A stretch of 64,000 nucleotides of DNA, taken from the NCBI GenBank assembly GCA_030761205.1, contig JAULJL010000001.1, forward strand, positions 41,643,645 through 41,707,644, in the 5' to 3' direction. Of the stretch, positions 37,092 through 48,114 are shown one piece after another. Numbering within the stretch: position 1 is the first letter of the stretch; each line of letters opens with the position of its first letter. A program made the translations under genes and the position numbers. Under the pieces are notes generated by a model. The model searched no databases. It was not told the origin of the DNA and was given only the letters and a program-made list of their open reading frames with translations. The stretch is from Fremontodendron californicum. Taxonomy: Eukaryota; Streptophyta; Magnoliopsida; Malvales; Malvaceae.

Positions 37092-38230
37092 ATGCACGCC
37101 AAGACAGACTCAGAGGTCACAAGCCTCGCCCCATCATCGCCAACGAGGTCCCCGCGGCGTCCAGTTTACTATGTGCAGAGCCCTTCACGTGATTCTCACG
37201 ATGGAGAAAAGACAACGACGTCGTTCCATTCCACACCGGTGCTCAGTCCCATGGGGTCACCACCACACTCCCATTCCTCCGTGGGCCGTCACTCGCGTGA
37301 GTCCTCATCGAGTCGGTTTTCAGGGTCGCTTAAACCCGGATCCCGCAAGATCTCGCCTAACGACGCGTCGTCTAAGGGAGCTCATAGGAAGGGACATAAG
37401 CTGTGGAAAGAATGTGATGTGATTGAAGAAGAAGGGCTGCTTGAAGATGAAGAGCGTAAGAAGGGACTCCCTCGAAGATGCTATTTTCTAGCTTTTGTTC
37501 TTGGCTTCTTTATTCTGTTCTCTATGTTTTCTTTGATTCTCTGGGGAGCTAGCAGACCCCAGAAACCCAAGATCACAATGAAGGTAATTTCATCATTCTT
37601 TTGAGCTTTTTAGATTGAATTACGAAATGGGTTATGATTGATTTGTTCAATTTGATCTTGTAGAGTATAAAATTTGAGCAATTCAAGATCCAAGCTGGTT
37701 CGGATTTCACAGGGGTGGCAACTGATATGATCACCATGAATTCCACAGTGAAAATGATTTATCGTAACACTGGAACATTTTTTGGCGTCCATGTCCTATC
37801 AACTCCTCTAGATCTGTCATATTCTCATATCAACATTGCTTCAGGAACCGTAAGTCAACTTCCACAAAAAATAGTACCCAACATATCCATTTAATCAAAA
37901 TCTTAATTCTGTCGTCTTAGATTTGTTGAATTTTGGGTATTTCAGATGAAGAATTTTTATCAATCAAGGAAGAGCCAAAGGTCTGTAACTGTAACGGTTA
38001 TGGGAAACAAGGTTCCTTTGTACGGAAGTGGAGCAAGTTTGAGCAGTTCAACAGGGACAACATTGCTTCCAGTTTCACTTAAACTGAACTTCGTTGTCCG
38101 ATCAAAAGCTTATGTCTTGGGCAAATTGGTTAAGCCAAAGTTCTACAAGAAAATCGAATGTGACATAACTTTCGATCCCAAGAAACTCAATGTCCCCATT
38201 TCACTCAAGAAATCTTGCACATACGATTGA
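37092..38230 (+). CDS. LEA_2 / NHL-like single-pass membrane protein (3 exons)
   Basis: Exons are 37092-37583, 37664-37849 and 37946-38230, all GT-AG and phase 0, giving 320 residues. The N-terminal 125 residues are Ser/Pro-rich and cytosolic, with the signature RRPVYYVQSPSRDSHDGEK shared by a small plant family (Arabidopsis At1g45688/At5g42860 and relatives, recalled from memory). One transmembrane helix lies at about 130-152 (CYFLAFVLGFFILFSMFSLI). A LEA_2 (water-stress/hypersensitive) domain fills exons 2-3 (about 180-310), with the typical pattern MNSTVKMIYRNTGTFFGVHV and a late CTYD end. The biochemical role of this family is not established; related NHL proteins sit at the plasma membrane. 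Start: the first ATG of the open frame, preceded by a purine-rich context. Confidence 0.92.
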
Positions 38231-40572
38231 TAGATCGAATCTCATGGAAAACACGTCAAAGAGCCTTTTTCTCTGTCTCTCTCTTTTTTTAATTTGTTGT
38301 TTCTTTTGTTTAAGAAAAGTGGGAAATGAATTAGATACAGCTAAGCGGGCAGGTTTGGAGATGTCTGGGCAGGGAGTGAGGAACACGGTTGTGGACTGCC
38401 CGTCTGCCCAACGAGTGAGAAACACATGCCTTGCCATTCGGTGGTGACTTGTGTAGTTGTGTCGTGGGTGATGACTTGTTACTTTTTTCCTTTTTTTTTT
38501 AAATGTAAAAGTAAGAAAAATATTTATAAAAAAAATAATATTTACTTAAATTAAATGTTATCCATTCTTTCGGTAATTGTAGTGGTACAAAAGTTTGTAA
38601 TAATGGAATAATGATAGAGTAAGTTTGTGTTTGGAGTAATCAACTAAAACTTTTTTTTTATTATTATTATTGCTGATATAATTTGGTTAGCTGGAGCAGT
38701 TTTGATTTTTCTTTATGTTGCAACAAATAATTTAAAGCTATTCCCACGCCATTTCTGATCTAAACATTCTTGCAAAAGAGTGGTGTAACATAATTAGAGA
38801 TAATTGAGATTAAACCATTGTAATTGCTCAACTGGCTTAAGCTTAAAACTTGCTTCTATTCAGTTTTATGCTAGAAAGAGTAAAAATCCTGACAGGAAAG
38901 CACAATGAAGCTGAAACCATTGATTTGTTGCAGTCAAACTGAAAACCTTCGGCCATGTGATTTGCAGGGAATGTCTAATATAATATGGGACATTCATTAT
39001 TTGTGAATATTATGGAAGACAAAGTTGAAGACAATTTTCAGACATGTGGATGTCCTGTTCTTTTGTGCGCACATGCTTGCTTACTCTCAAGAACATGATT
39101 CAGTTTATTAAAAAAGAGACATGATGATTATCAGGATTCAGTGGATCCATAATCAATTACTAAATTATCTCAAAATCAGTGATTAGAATCAAATCATGGC
39201 CTTAAACAACTTTTGGTAGGATTTCTTAACATTATAAGAGCAAAAAAAAAGTAGCATAAACAACTGTTTTATAATCACTTTTTTATTCTTTTTTTTATGT
39301 TTAGTATTATCTGCTTAAACTCCAACAAAAGGTGAGTGATTGCCTGATAGGCAAGGCCTTGGAGAAAGCTAAACATATTTGGACAGAAAATTTGATTTGT
39401 TTAAGTTATTTCAAAAGAACTGCAACTTGCAAATACTTAATGCATACACCAGATGAGGCCTTGTAGACTTGTCAACATGTCCTGGAAGTTTACATTGACC
39501 AAATATTTAGTGAGATTAAAACCTACTTCGCCAAGAAAAGAAGAGGTTCCTCCCTGCCCTTTCTTGATTAATAGGTTAGTTTTGAGATACCTTTCATTCA
39601 GGCTTCAGCCATGAAATCTAACTTGCAAAAATTGTCCATTCTGATTAAAGTTCAATTGTATTATCGATGGCTGTATGGTTTTATTCAATGACCAAAATTT
39701 CTTTGATTGTTAAAAAATTTAGATATCTTTGGTTCATAGGGGGGGAAATTCTATCAATTGCTAAATTTGTAGGCTCCAACGTTCCTGCTTCTTAGATCTT
39801 ATTTGTCACAGATAATTATGCTTCATTGCTTTTAGATCTTGCAAGGTTAGGTTGAAGGCTTATAGTCGATAGAATGTTCTTAAATTATTTAATTTTGGAA
39901 CTTGGAAGCATCACCATTTTAAATCTGATGAGGCATAGATAGGATTTCTTGCATTCTGGACCTATTTTGCTGTTTAAAAAAGGGAAAATCTTATCTATCG
40001 AATCATTGTACATTTAAATTTGAATTAGGAATCCCAGGGAATACCTATTTTGAATGATTCATAATCCATATGATTATTCATATGAAAATTTACAAATTCT
40101 TCCTTTTGAGGATCCAAAAATTTCCCATTGGAGACTTTTAATTTAATACTTTTTCATTTTTAATTGACTAGACCCAAGTCATATTTTCTTTTATGGTTCA
40201 TATTCTGGATTGGATTCATCCCTGTAATATGTAATAATGGGATGAACTAAGTTATAGGTATGAAAGTGTAAGAACAAAATAATGAAAAAAGTTGGATTTA
40301 ATTGTCAACTGCTCCTATTGGAAATAGGATTGACTACGGATTTAATCCTGGAAAGAGAATCCACAAGCTAAAGCCAGAGGAATTCACTTGATTTGGTAGT
40401 TGGCACAAGTCATATACTCATATCTATGAGATCTGAAAGCAAGTTGAGCAGAACAAGAATGTAGCAACTTCATATTAATATAACAATGAGTGAAACAAAG
40501 AGTCATACAAAATCAAATGGAACAATGTTCTCCAAAAAGATAACATAAAAAGTCGCAACTCCTGGACAATCT
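38231..40572. other. Intergenic DNA between convergent LEA_2 and RALF genes
   Basis: Includes both 3'UTRs (LEA_2 to perhaps 38600; RALF from about 40450). No other gene, RNA or clear repeat is recognised in 38600-40450. Confidence 0.45.
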
Positions 40573-40935
40573 TTATCTCCTGCAACGAGTGATCCTAGAG
40601 CAGCCTCTGGTGTAGGGGTTAGCAGGCTCTCTGGCTTTAAAACAATTATGAGTGTAGTAAGACCTCCCAGAGCGAGGTGGGCATGGAATCCTGTTAGCAG
40701 AGAGTGCTCCATAAGAAATGTAATAGCGCATTGCTTTCCAATATAGAGACCTCCTAGCAATGCCATTGCCACCTTCTTCCTCTTCATTGGTACCCAACTC
40801 ATCGTACACCGACATCGTCCAGGGCCATTCAAGTTCCTCAGTAATGAGCTGGAAGCTGGTTTGATCAACCTGAGAGCTGACAGTGAGCAGCATTGAGATG
40901 ATAAGAAGAAGTAGTTTGAGAAATGTGGATGCCAT
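40573..40935 (-). CDS. RALFL34: RALF peptide precursor, RALF34-like
   Basis: Intronless, 120 residues, the normal RALF precursor length. The signal peptide is about 1-21 (LKLLLLIISMLLTVSS). An acidic pro-region (DELGTNEEEEGG) ends at the dibasic site Arg61-Arg62-Ser-Leu, which resembles the S1P cleavage motif RRxL. The mature peptide carries the receptor-binding YISY motif (72-75), four cysteines (85, 98, 112, 118) expected to form two disulfides, and the C-terminal RGCSRITRCRR. The SGRSYYTHNCFKAR block with a long first Cys loop is the RALF34 form rather than the RALF1 form. It should be a secreted alkalinising peptide that signals through FERONIA/THESEUS-type receptor kinases. The location matches Arabidopsis At5g67070 (RALFL34). 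The symbol rests on similarity and position. Confidence 0.92.
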   Translation of the reverse strand: MASTFLKLLLLIISMLLTVSSQVDQTSFQLITEELEWPWTMSVYDELGTNEEEEGGNGIARRSLYWKAMRYYISYGALSANRIPCPPRSGRSYYTHNCFKAREPANPYTRGCSRITRCRR

Positions 40936-42424
40936 TAATGTGATTCTTGTATGAGCTTGGCCAAAATGGAAGAGACTTTAGATTTGGAAACAACAAGATC
41001 AGTAGTTGTGTGTTAAAAGAGGGGGAGAATCATGGAAGGTTGAATCATTTTGTTGTGAGGGGAGGTACGGTAGGCGACAGAAATCACATGTAAATTGATA
41101 GTACTTGCCGACTCTACTAAAGACCCCTGATAAACTTATCCAAAAAAAAAAAAGACCCCTGATAAACTACCGCGACGCTGAGGACATCACTGGCCCCTGC
41201 CTGCCTCCATTGTGGTGTTCGATTCCTCTTGATTTTTTCTTTTTCATTTGTTTCATTCAGATTTTTCTGTATGGAATCTGATTTATATATATATATTTTT
41301 AAAAAATCTTTTTTTTTTTTCAATTTTTTTTCTTGTCATGCTAATTTGGCAATGGAGCTAATGATGATATGGCGATGAAGAAATTATGTCATAATAGAGT
41401 TCAGTCTCAAATAAAATGTTTGAAAGAACGAAAATTTGAGTATTTAATACGAATTTTAATTGGTTAAAATATTAAAAAAGCCCATAAACTATTATACACT
41501 TTTTTTTATATAAATTTTTATATTTTTATTGTATCAAAATAAGCTATTATCTTTTGATTTGCACTTAAATAAGCCTTTATTTCAAATAAAATGTTGATTT
41601 ATATTGGACCTGCTCATGGGTCAAGGTAGCCCGCTCGGCCCGGCCCGTATCACTGTTCATGCATTGAAAATTAATTTTATTTAAATTAAATTATAAAAAT
41701 TAATATAAAAATAATTTTATTATTTTTTTGAATAGTGATTCAAGTCAGGCTTAGGTAAGGTAGAAAAAAATCCGGGACGCGGCTCGGCTCATGAGCAAGT
41801 TTAATTTATATTAAGAGTTTATTTAGGTATAAATTAAAGGTTAGAAACTTATTTGAGTACATGTTAAATGTTAAGGGTTTAGTTGGGTACAAATTAAAGG
41901 TTAATGATTTATTTGAATGTAATAAAAGTATAAGAGACTATTTAGATAAAATGATAAAATTCAAATTTTTTTTATTATTTTAGCCATTTTAATTTTAGTT
42001 TCTTAAAGTATCAAATCAATCAAAATAACATAAGAATATTTAACCTCTTAAGTATAAACCATAAAAATATTCGCATAAATCATCACATATTCTTACTTTA
42101 ATTTTTGTATGTTTTAAAATTTTGAAAGGAAATAAAATCTGTACTTTTGACTTTAAAAAAAATAATCAAGAGAGAGAAGATTAATTTTTTTTTCTCTCTC
42201 TCTCTCTCCAAATTGGCCTACCCTGAAAGAAACAAATAAATCAGTAAGGGGTCGTTTTGGCTAATTAAAGAAATTAGGATGGTGAATCACAAAATAAAAC
42301 AAATAACGAGGCCAAACTAGAAATATAAAAAATATTCTTGAACGGGATTCGGCCACTTTGCTATTCTCTTCTCTCTGTCTTCTATATGACAGAAAAAACT
42401 CATCTTCCATTCTCTCTCCCAAAA
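40936..42424. other. Intergenic DNA upstream of RALF and the BOI-like pseudogene
   Basis: Divergent upstream regions. About 41605-41810 contains GC-rich inverted words (GACCTGCTCATGGGTC and GCTCGGCCCGGCC on the left; CGGCTCGGCTCATGAGCAAG on the right) around an AT core, and is probably a MITE. A nearly exact duplicate 'aaagacccctgataaact' lies at 41119-41136 and 41151-41168. Simple CT repeats lie near 42193-42208. Confidence 0.45.
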
Positions 42425-45160
42425 ATGGATTTCCCTCAGTGCAAGTTTCAACAGACTACCAGTACCAACCTAAACAACAATCTAAATATTTCAGGTAAAC
42501 CCCCCAAAAAATTCAATCTTTTGATTACTACGAAAGTTATTTTCAATTAATTTAAGCTAACAACTTGTAGTCCTGTGGCTGAAGGCTGCAGGTTGATGAC
42601 AATGTAGCAAAACTTTGCTTATTGGATAAATAAAACTCTACTTATCCAAAAAAAGAAAATCATTTTCAATTTCTGCTAAAGAAAAACAAAACTCTAATTT
42701 TTTTAAATATGTTTCTTTTATGTTTGATCTCAGAACTTATACGCAACCGACGGTCATATTTCGCAGCCACTTGCTTGTTAAATACGCCTAATTTACATGA
42801 TTCGTCTCAGCTTCCTCCTTCCTTATAAGTTACTTATATACCTCCTTGTAATTCCTCTCTCTTCCTCATTTTCTTAATTTTGGTTTTTCTTTGTTTTCTA
42901 TTTAATTGATGAAGAATTATGGAAGATAAGTAAAAATTAAACTTCTTTAGTGCTAATTAGCTTAAAATTATCTCATTTCTGTTTGACTTCTTAAGCATCA
43001 AAATTGGAACTTTTATGTTTAATTTTCTGGGGTTTTAGTTTCATTCATGAAAAAACTCATATAACAACTGGGTATGTTGTACTTTTATTTGTTTATTGTT
43101 TTTATTGGTTTAGTTCATTTTATTGGGTTTGCACCGGGTCCCGTTCCGGTGACAGATGGGAGTGATGGAGGAGCTGAGTTGAAATGCAATAATGGGGTTG
43201 AGCCTAAAAGGAAAAAAAAAATTTAAAGGAACAAGATTTTTTGGAGAACAATTCACAGATATCTTCTGTTGATTTTTTTACAAGCACGGTCAGTCTCAAC
43301 AGGGCTAGGTTTGTCACTAGATAATAATAATAATAATCAGATGGCTTCTTCGGGTGACTCAGCTTTGTTGTCACTCATTGGCGATGACATTGATCTTGAG
43401 TTGCAACGACAGGATGCAAAGATTGATAGATTCCTCAAAGTTCAGGTCTGGCTTTATGGACTTTAGCTTCTTGTTTAAATATAGTTAGATGGAAATAAAA
43501 CATGTTTAAGATTAGCTTCCATGATTGTTGTAAGGATCTATTTATTATTTTAGGATGTCATTTGTGACATATGTGGATTATAATGGATTTTATGGTCATT
43601 GAATGCATATAAATTTCTCATCTTTTATGCTAAATTTTTGCTGTTAATGTTTGTTTCAGATTTATTTTTGGTAATTTCTTGGGTTAATGATTCTGTTAAC
43701 TCCGGATAAGGCAGTTTCCAAACTTAACACATTTCATATTTTGTCGTATTCGGTCGTGATTGTGGTTATTGTCCTTATCTAGCTGCATGTGCTAATGAGA
43801 GTGAGTCAAGCATTTGCATTCCTGCATATGTTCATTGTGTTTTCCCTTCAACTTTAACTTTAACTGTTGAACTTCTTCCGACAGAACTGTTCTTTCCCAT
43901 TCTATTTTCATTATTTTGTAGAAGTAATAGCAATTAAATATCTTTAACCATCTGCATTTCACCTTATCACTAATTACGAATTTCTTCATCATGTGCTTAA
44001 CTTTGCAATTGTTTTCTGAAAATAACACTATGTACTTTATAGAAATGAAGGTTACTATTAAAGAAAATAATGTGGAATTGAATTAAATGAACTATTCTTT
44101 TTCCTCCAAATAAACAATGCTAACTTCAATTCATCAGTTTTGAAGAATCTATGGTGCTGATCATGCTATAATCGGAGGACGTTTCTGTTCTCCACACGTT
44201 GAATTCAGATCTTATTTGAAGATGACATGGTTTATCCTCTATTTTTTTTTTTCTTTTTCAAGGTTCTGATGGTAGTCATGTGTGTATTTAATAATTACTC
44301 AAATGGTTGTAAATGACAGGAGATAGTATGATTGTACGAGTATGGTGATGTTCATGTGGTGAAACCTATTTTTCGTTGTTTGTTTTAGCATTAACTTTCT
44401 ATCCTTATTGTGCAATATATATTGGTCAACAAGCAGTTTTCAATTTGACTGTTGGTGAAAGTACTTTTCTAACCTGCTCTTCTTTATATAGGGTGACCGA
44501 TTACGACAATCTGTGTTGGAGAAGGTTCAGGCTAACCAACTTCAGACAATTTGATTTGTGGAAGAGAGTTTTTCAGAAACTTCGTGAGAAAGAAGTGGAG
44601 AATATTAACAAGAAGAATATTGAACTTGAAGAGCGAATGGAACTTTGACCATGGAAGCAGGTGCCTTGCAGCAGCGTGCCAGATACCTATGTTACTTGGA
44701 CTCGGGTGTGAGTGTCAGACACGGGTATGTTCAATTTTTCCCAAATTTCCATGTATTTGAAGGGTCCTTGGAGGATCATATCCCCATATCCATGTCCGAA
44801 TATGCGTCGGACACGAGTACTTCAAGAAATTTGAAGAGTCGGAGCAACATAGCCAGACACATCGAGAACATGATTACTGCCCTCAAGTTTAATCTTCAGC
44901 AAGTTTATGCTCAAAGTAGAGATAGTAAGGAAGGATGTGGTGATAGCGAGGCTGATGATACAGCTTCATGCTGCAATGGCTGAGCCATTGATTTACACCT
45001 GCTCTCCAAGGAGAATAGTGACATGAAAGAGTTGATGACTTGTAAAGTTTGCAGAGTGAATGAAGCCTGCATGCTTTTGTTACCTTGTAAGCGTCTCTGC
45101 CTGTGTAAAGGTTGTGAAAGTAAGCTTAGTTTTTGCCTGTGTTAGTCATCTAAGTTCATA
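42425..45160 (+). pseudogene. BOI-related RING E3 ligase pseudogene, interrupted by a MITE
   Basis: The exon structure is still readable: 42425-42494, 43156-43445, and 44492 to about 45160. The family signature STGLGLSLDN, the LLSLIGDDIDLELQRQDAKI block, a coiled coil (EKVQANQLQ; VENINKKNIELEERM) and a C-terminal C3HC4 RING identify a BOI/BRG-type ligase. Breaks: a frame change near 43287; TGA in the coiled coil near 44551; frame changes near 44570 and 44645; a 166-bp MITE at 44687-44852; TGA near 44980; the RING His replaced by Arg (CKRLC); and the last Cys pair damaged with a premature TAG. No functional ligase can be made. BOI proteins otherwise ubiquitinate regulators of stress and gibberellin responses. 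Introns are kept, so it is not a retrocopy. Confidence 0.92.
44687..44852 (+). mobile_element. hAT-type MITE, family B copy 2, inside a BOI-like exon
   Basis: 166 bp, starting CTATGTTACTTGGACTCGG and ending GAGTCGGAGCAACATAG. It is flanked by CCAGATAC (44679-44686) and CCAGACAC (44853-44860). Removing it and one flank restores continuity between the RARY and IENM codons of the coiled-coil region, which confirms the boundaries. Confidence 0.92.
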
Positions 45161-45582
45161 GGCATGGTGGTCTTATTTAATGGTATACATATCAAAGCTT
45201 TAATATTATACTAAAGTTATATCCAGTATTCTTGTGATATTGATGGTTGCTGGTTTGTTGTTCCTAGGCCTTTTTTTTTTTCCTTTTAAAGAAATATCTT
45301 GCATGTTAAGGATTCTGCATCATCTCTTTATTAAGTTGTTCTTCAATTGGTGGTCAGTGTTATTCTCTTGTTCTCCATTCTGTTCTAGTAGCTTTCATGT
45401 TTTCGCTGCTGAGCGCTGTCTGGTTTAATGTAGTTTATGTAGCAATTTGTTAGCTGACACCAAATTATATGATTTATAAGAAGGTTCTTGAATTGTGAGA
45501 TATTGTGAAATGATTGGATAAGTTTTAGAACACAGCGAGATCAATACATGTTTGAGGTTGATGGAGTTTTCGTTGCATAGGT

Positions 45583-45763
45583 CTATGTTGCTTTGATTCT
45601 TCATTTTTTTTGAAGTATTCATGTTCGACATTTATGTCCGACATATATTCGAACACTGTATGAAGATATAATCCTCTAAATACATGAAAAACTTAGAAAA
45701 AATTGAACATATTTGTGTCGGACACATATTCCTATCCGACACACCCGAGTTCGAGTAATATCG
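45583..45763 (-). mobile_element. hAT-type MITE, family B copy 3 (inverse)
   Basis: 181 bp, starting CTATGTTGCTTTGATTCTTC, with the right end 'cccgagttcgagtaatatcg' complementary to the left end of copies 1 and 2. Flanks are GCATAGGT (45575-45582) and GTGTAGGT (45764-45771), 6 of 8 identical. It lies about 730 bp downstream of copy 2. Confidence 0.82.
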
Positions 45764-45771
45764 GTGTAGGT

Positions 45772-47398
45772 GGTTGGTTATATATAAGCAGAAACTTACA
45801 CTGGGAGTTTAGACAAGATGGATTCCTAGGCCTAGTTTGCAGAAAATCAAAACTTTTGAACACAACTGAGAAAAAAGTGAGGGCAATGGGCATTCAAAAA
45901 TGCAAGACATTATGGAGAAAACGGGGAGAGTGAGATACAAGGTAAGGGAATATTGCTGTTTCTGACTGAAACCTGTTACTTAAAACCAGCTATCCAGCTT
46001 TATGATTGGTGCTCAAATCAGCAGTTGTGAACAAGTTTATATCAAAGTGCTCTAGTAGTTGAACACCCATTGTCACCTTTACCAACCCCCATGCAGAGAG
46101 ACCAAACATTTGAAGCTGAGCCCATTTGAACAAAAAAAAAAAAATTAAATAGCTGTTTGAAGCTAGCCAAGCTGAGAAATCAATTGCAAGGTTGATGTAC
46201 AAAAGTACTTAAACATCTTAAAAAAAATAATAGACCCAAAACCCCAATCTTTTTTCCCCCACAAATATTATAGTATTAGTATTTAGAAGTCTTGGGAAAC
46301 AAGTTTTATTATTATTGGAGTAGAATTGGACAAAAGTGGAGAGGAAGGAAGAGAATTGCTTTTTGATGAACTTTTTTCTAATCATGCCTTAGAAAGTGAT
46401 GACAAAGAGGAAAGTAAAAATGCTTCCCCCATGATTATAACTATCTGCTATCCATTATTGTTGTTATTATTATGATTATAATTATTCCATTTCCACCTCC
46501 TCTTCCACTTCCACCTCCCACCGCAAACCCCAGCCGATCTCAGTCCTGTCATTGCCCCCCACCACCCCTTTGCCTTTTTATTCTATTCCATTCCTCTTTA
46601 TCCCATTATTATTACAAATTAAAATAAAATTGAGGGAAAAAATGAAAAATTATCAAAAAGAGTGACTTTATATTACTCCAGTTCAATCATCCAACCTCCT
46701 CCTTATTCCCTATAAAGCTGTTTTTTTTTTTTATTAAAAAAAAAAAATTTGCTTCTTTATCCTTGTGGGGTCTTTGGGTTATCTCTAATGGGGGCTTACC
46801 TCCACTTTGTTTTTCTCTTTTATGCCTTGCTTTTTTACATCAAATGTTGTACTTCCGTGAATCATATAATATATATTTTTGGGACTCCAATGTGATCTTA
46901 CACTGTCAAAGTTATTCCATTTAAAGTGGACTCCCAAATGTAAATGGATTAATATTTGTATTTCCATAGTTTCAAGTGTTGTCTTTCCTCGTTTCTCTAA
47001 AAAAAATTTTGCATTGTTTTTGTGCCATGTGCACTCCTTACAACACTTCCCCATATTATAATCCCTAATTATGACATCAATTTAGTTTATTAGTATATCA
47101 TTTCCTCAGCTATTATATAATAATAATAATAATAGTATAACAATTAATGAAAACAGTATCTGAATCTGATCAACCGCTTTGTGTTTTATTGGTAGAATAC
47201 TAAACTGTTAGTTTAAATGATTAAAATTTAATTTTTGACAGTTTAAAATATATAAAAATAAAAAACAGTACCTTCCATGATTAAAAAAGATCATTTTTCT
47301 CTAGGTGTTAGAAGTTAAATGTCACCTAATCTGCTTTGAAGCTGCCTCAACACATATCCATGTTACCGAATATATGTGCAACCAAAATTTGAGGTTCA
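45772..47398. other. Intergenic DNA, no gene recognised
   Basis: Simple repeats (ATT/TTA runs near 46460-46490), pyrimidine-rich text (46490-46570) and T/A homopolymers near 46720-46747. The frames have no homology. Confidence 0.4.
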
Positions 47399-47789
47399 GG
47401 ACTAATTTAGCATTGTTATGAAAAAAGTTTGGATTAAAAAAAGTTTGGTTGAAAAAATGTGTTCAAAAAGTGTGATTAAAAAATTTGATTTAAAAATTTT
47501 TAAATGTTTGGTATTACTGTGAAAAAGTGTGGTGGGAAATTGAAATGTCAAAAAAAAATATGTTTAAAATAACAAAAATGTAGAGATGTGAGGATAATAA
47601 AGTTATTTTATCCAAAAGCCAACTTTTAAAGCTCAAAAATTATATTTTTTTTACTTTTTGGGTTGGCTTTTCATACTATGATTTTAACGGCAAAAGATTT
47701 TTTTTTTTTTACCTGTTTATTATTGCGTTTGCAGTGAAAAATAATTTTTAATCTCAAAAACTGAGTGAAAAGTAATGCTAAATAAGACC
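47399..47789 (+). mobile_element. MITE, family A copy 3
   Basis: Starts GGACTAATTTAGCATTGTTA and ends with the inverted AATGCTAAATAAGACC. It shares with the copy at 5187 the blocks GTAGAGATGTGAGGATAATA, 'gaaaaataatttt' and 'atatgtttaaaataa'. Confidence 0.7.
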
Positions 47790-47877
47790 ATAGTTTACAT
47801 AAGCATATGCATCAGTTATTCAAATAGCAAACTTTTTTTTTATTTTATTTTATAAAAAAAGGAGTTGTATTAAATAA

Positions 47878-48114
47878 CTAACACAGGTTACTATACATAA
47901 CAGTTCCTGCCCGATCTGGAGCTAACAAATCAGAAATAGTTCCTGTAGGTGTGGAAATACAACTCATGATAAGCTTAACCCATTGTGCAGGAAAGTTGGA
48001 AGTGTTAAAGCACCATTTTAATAAAGCTCCATTCACGACAATCGTTGGCCTTTTCAATGAATAATTCTTGGGCAATAATGGCATTGTCACAGCTTCTTCT
48101 TCTTCTAGGAACAA
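47878..48114 (-). pseudogene. Possible LINE reverse-transcriptase remnant
   Basis: On the minus strand a 78-codon frame contains FPAQWVKLIMSCISTPT, which resembles the conserved 'WxxxIMxCV(S/T)' segment that follows the first Asp motif in plant LINE reverse transcriptases. The text before it (LKRPTIVVNGALLKWCF) can be matched only loosely. No other LINE parts or poly-A tail are evident. Confidence 0.45.
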
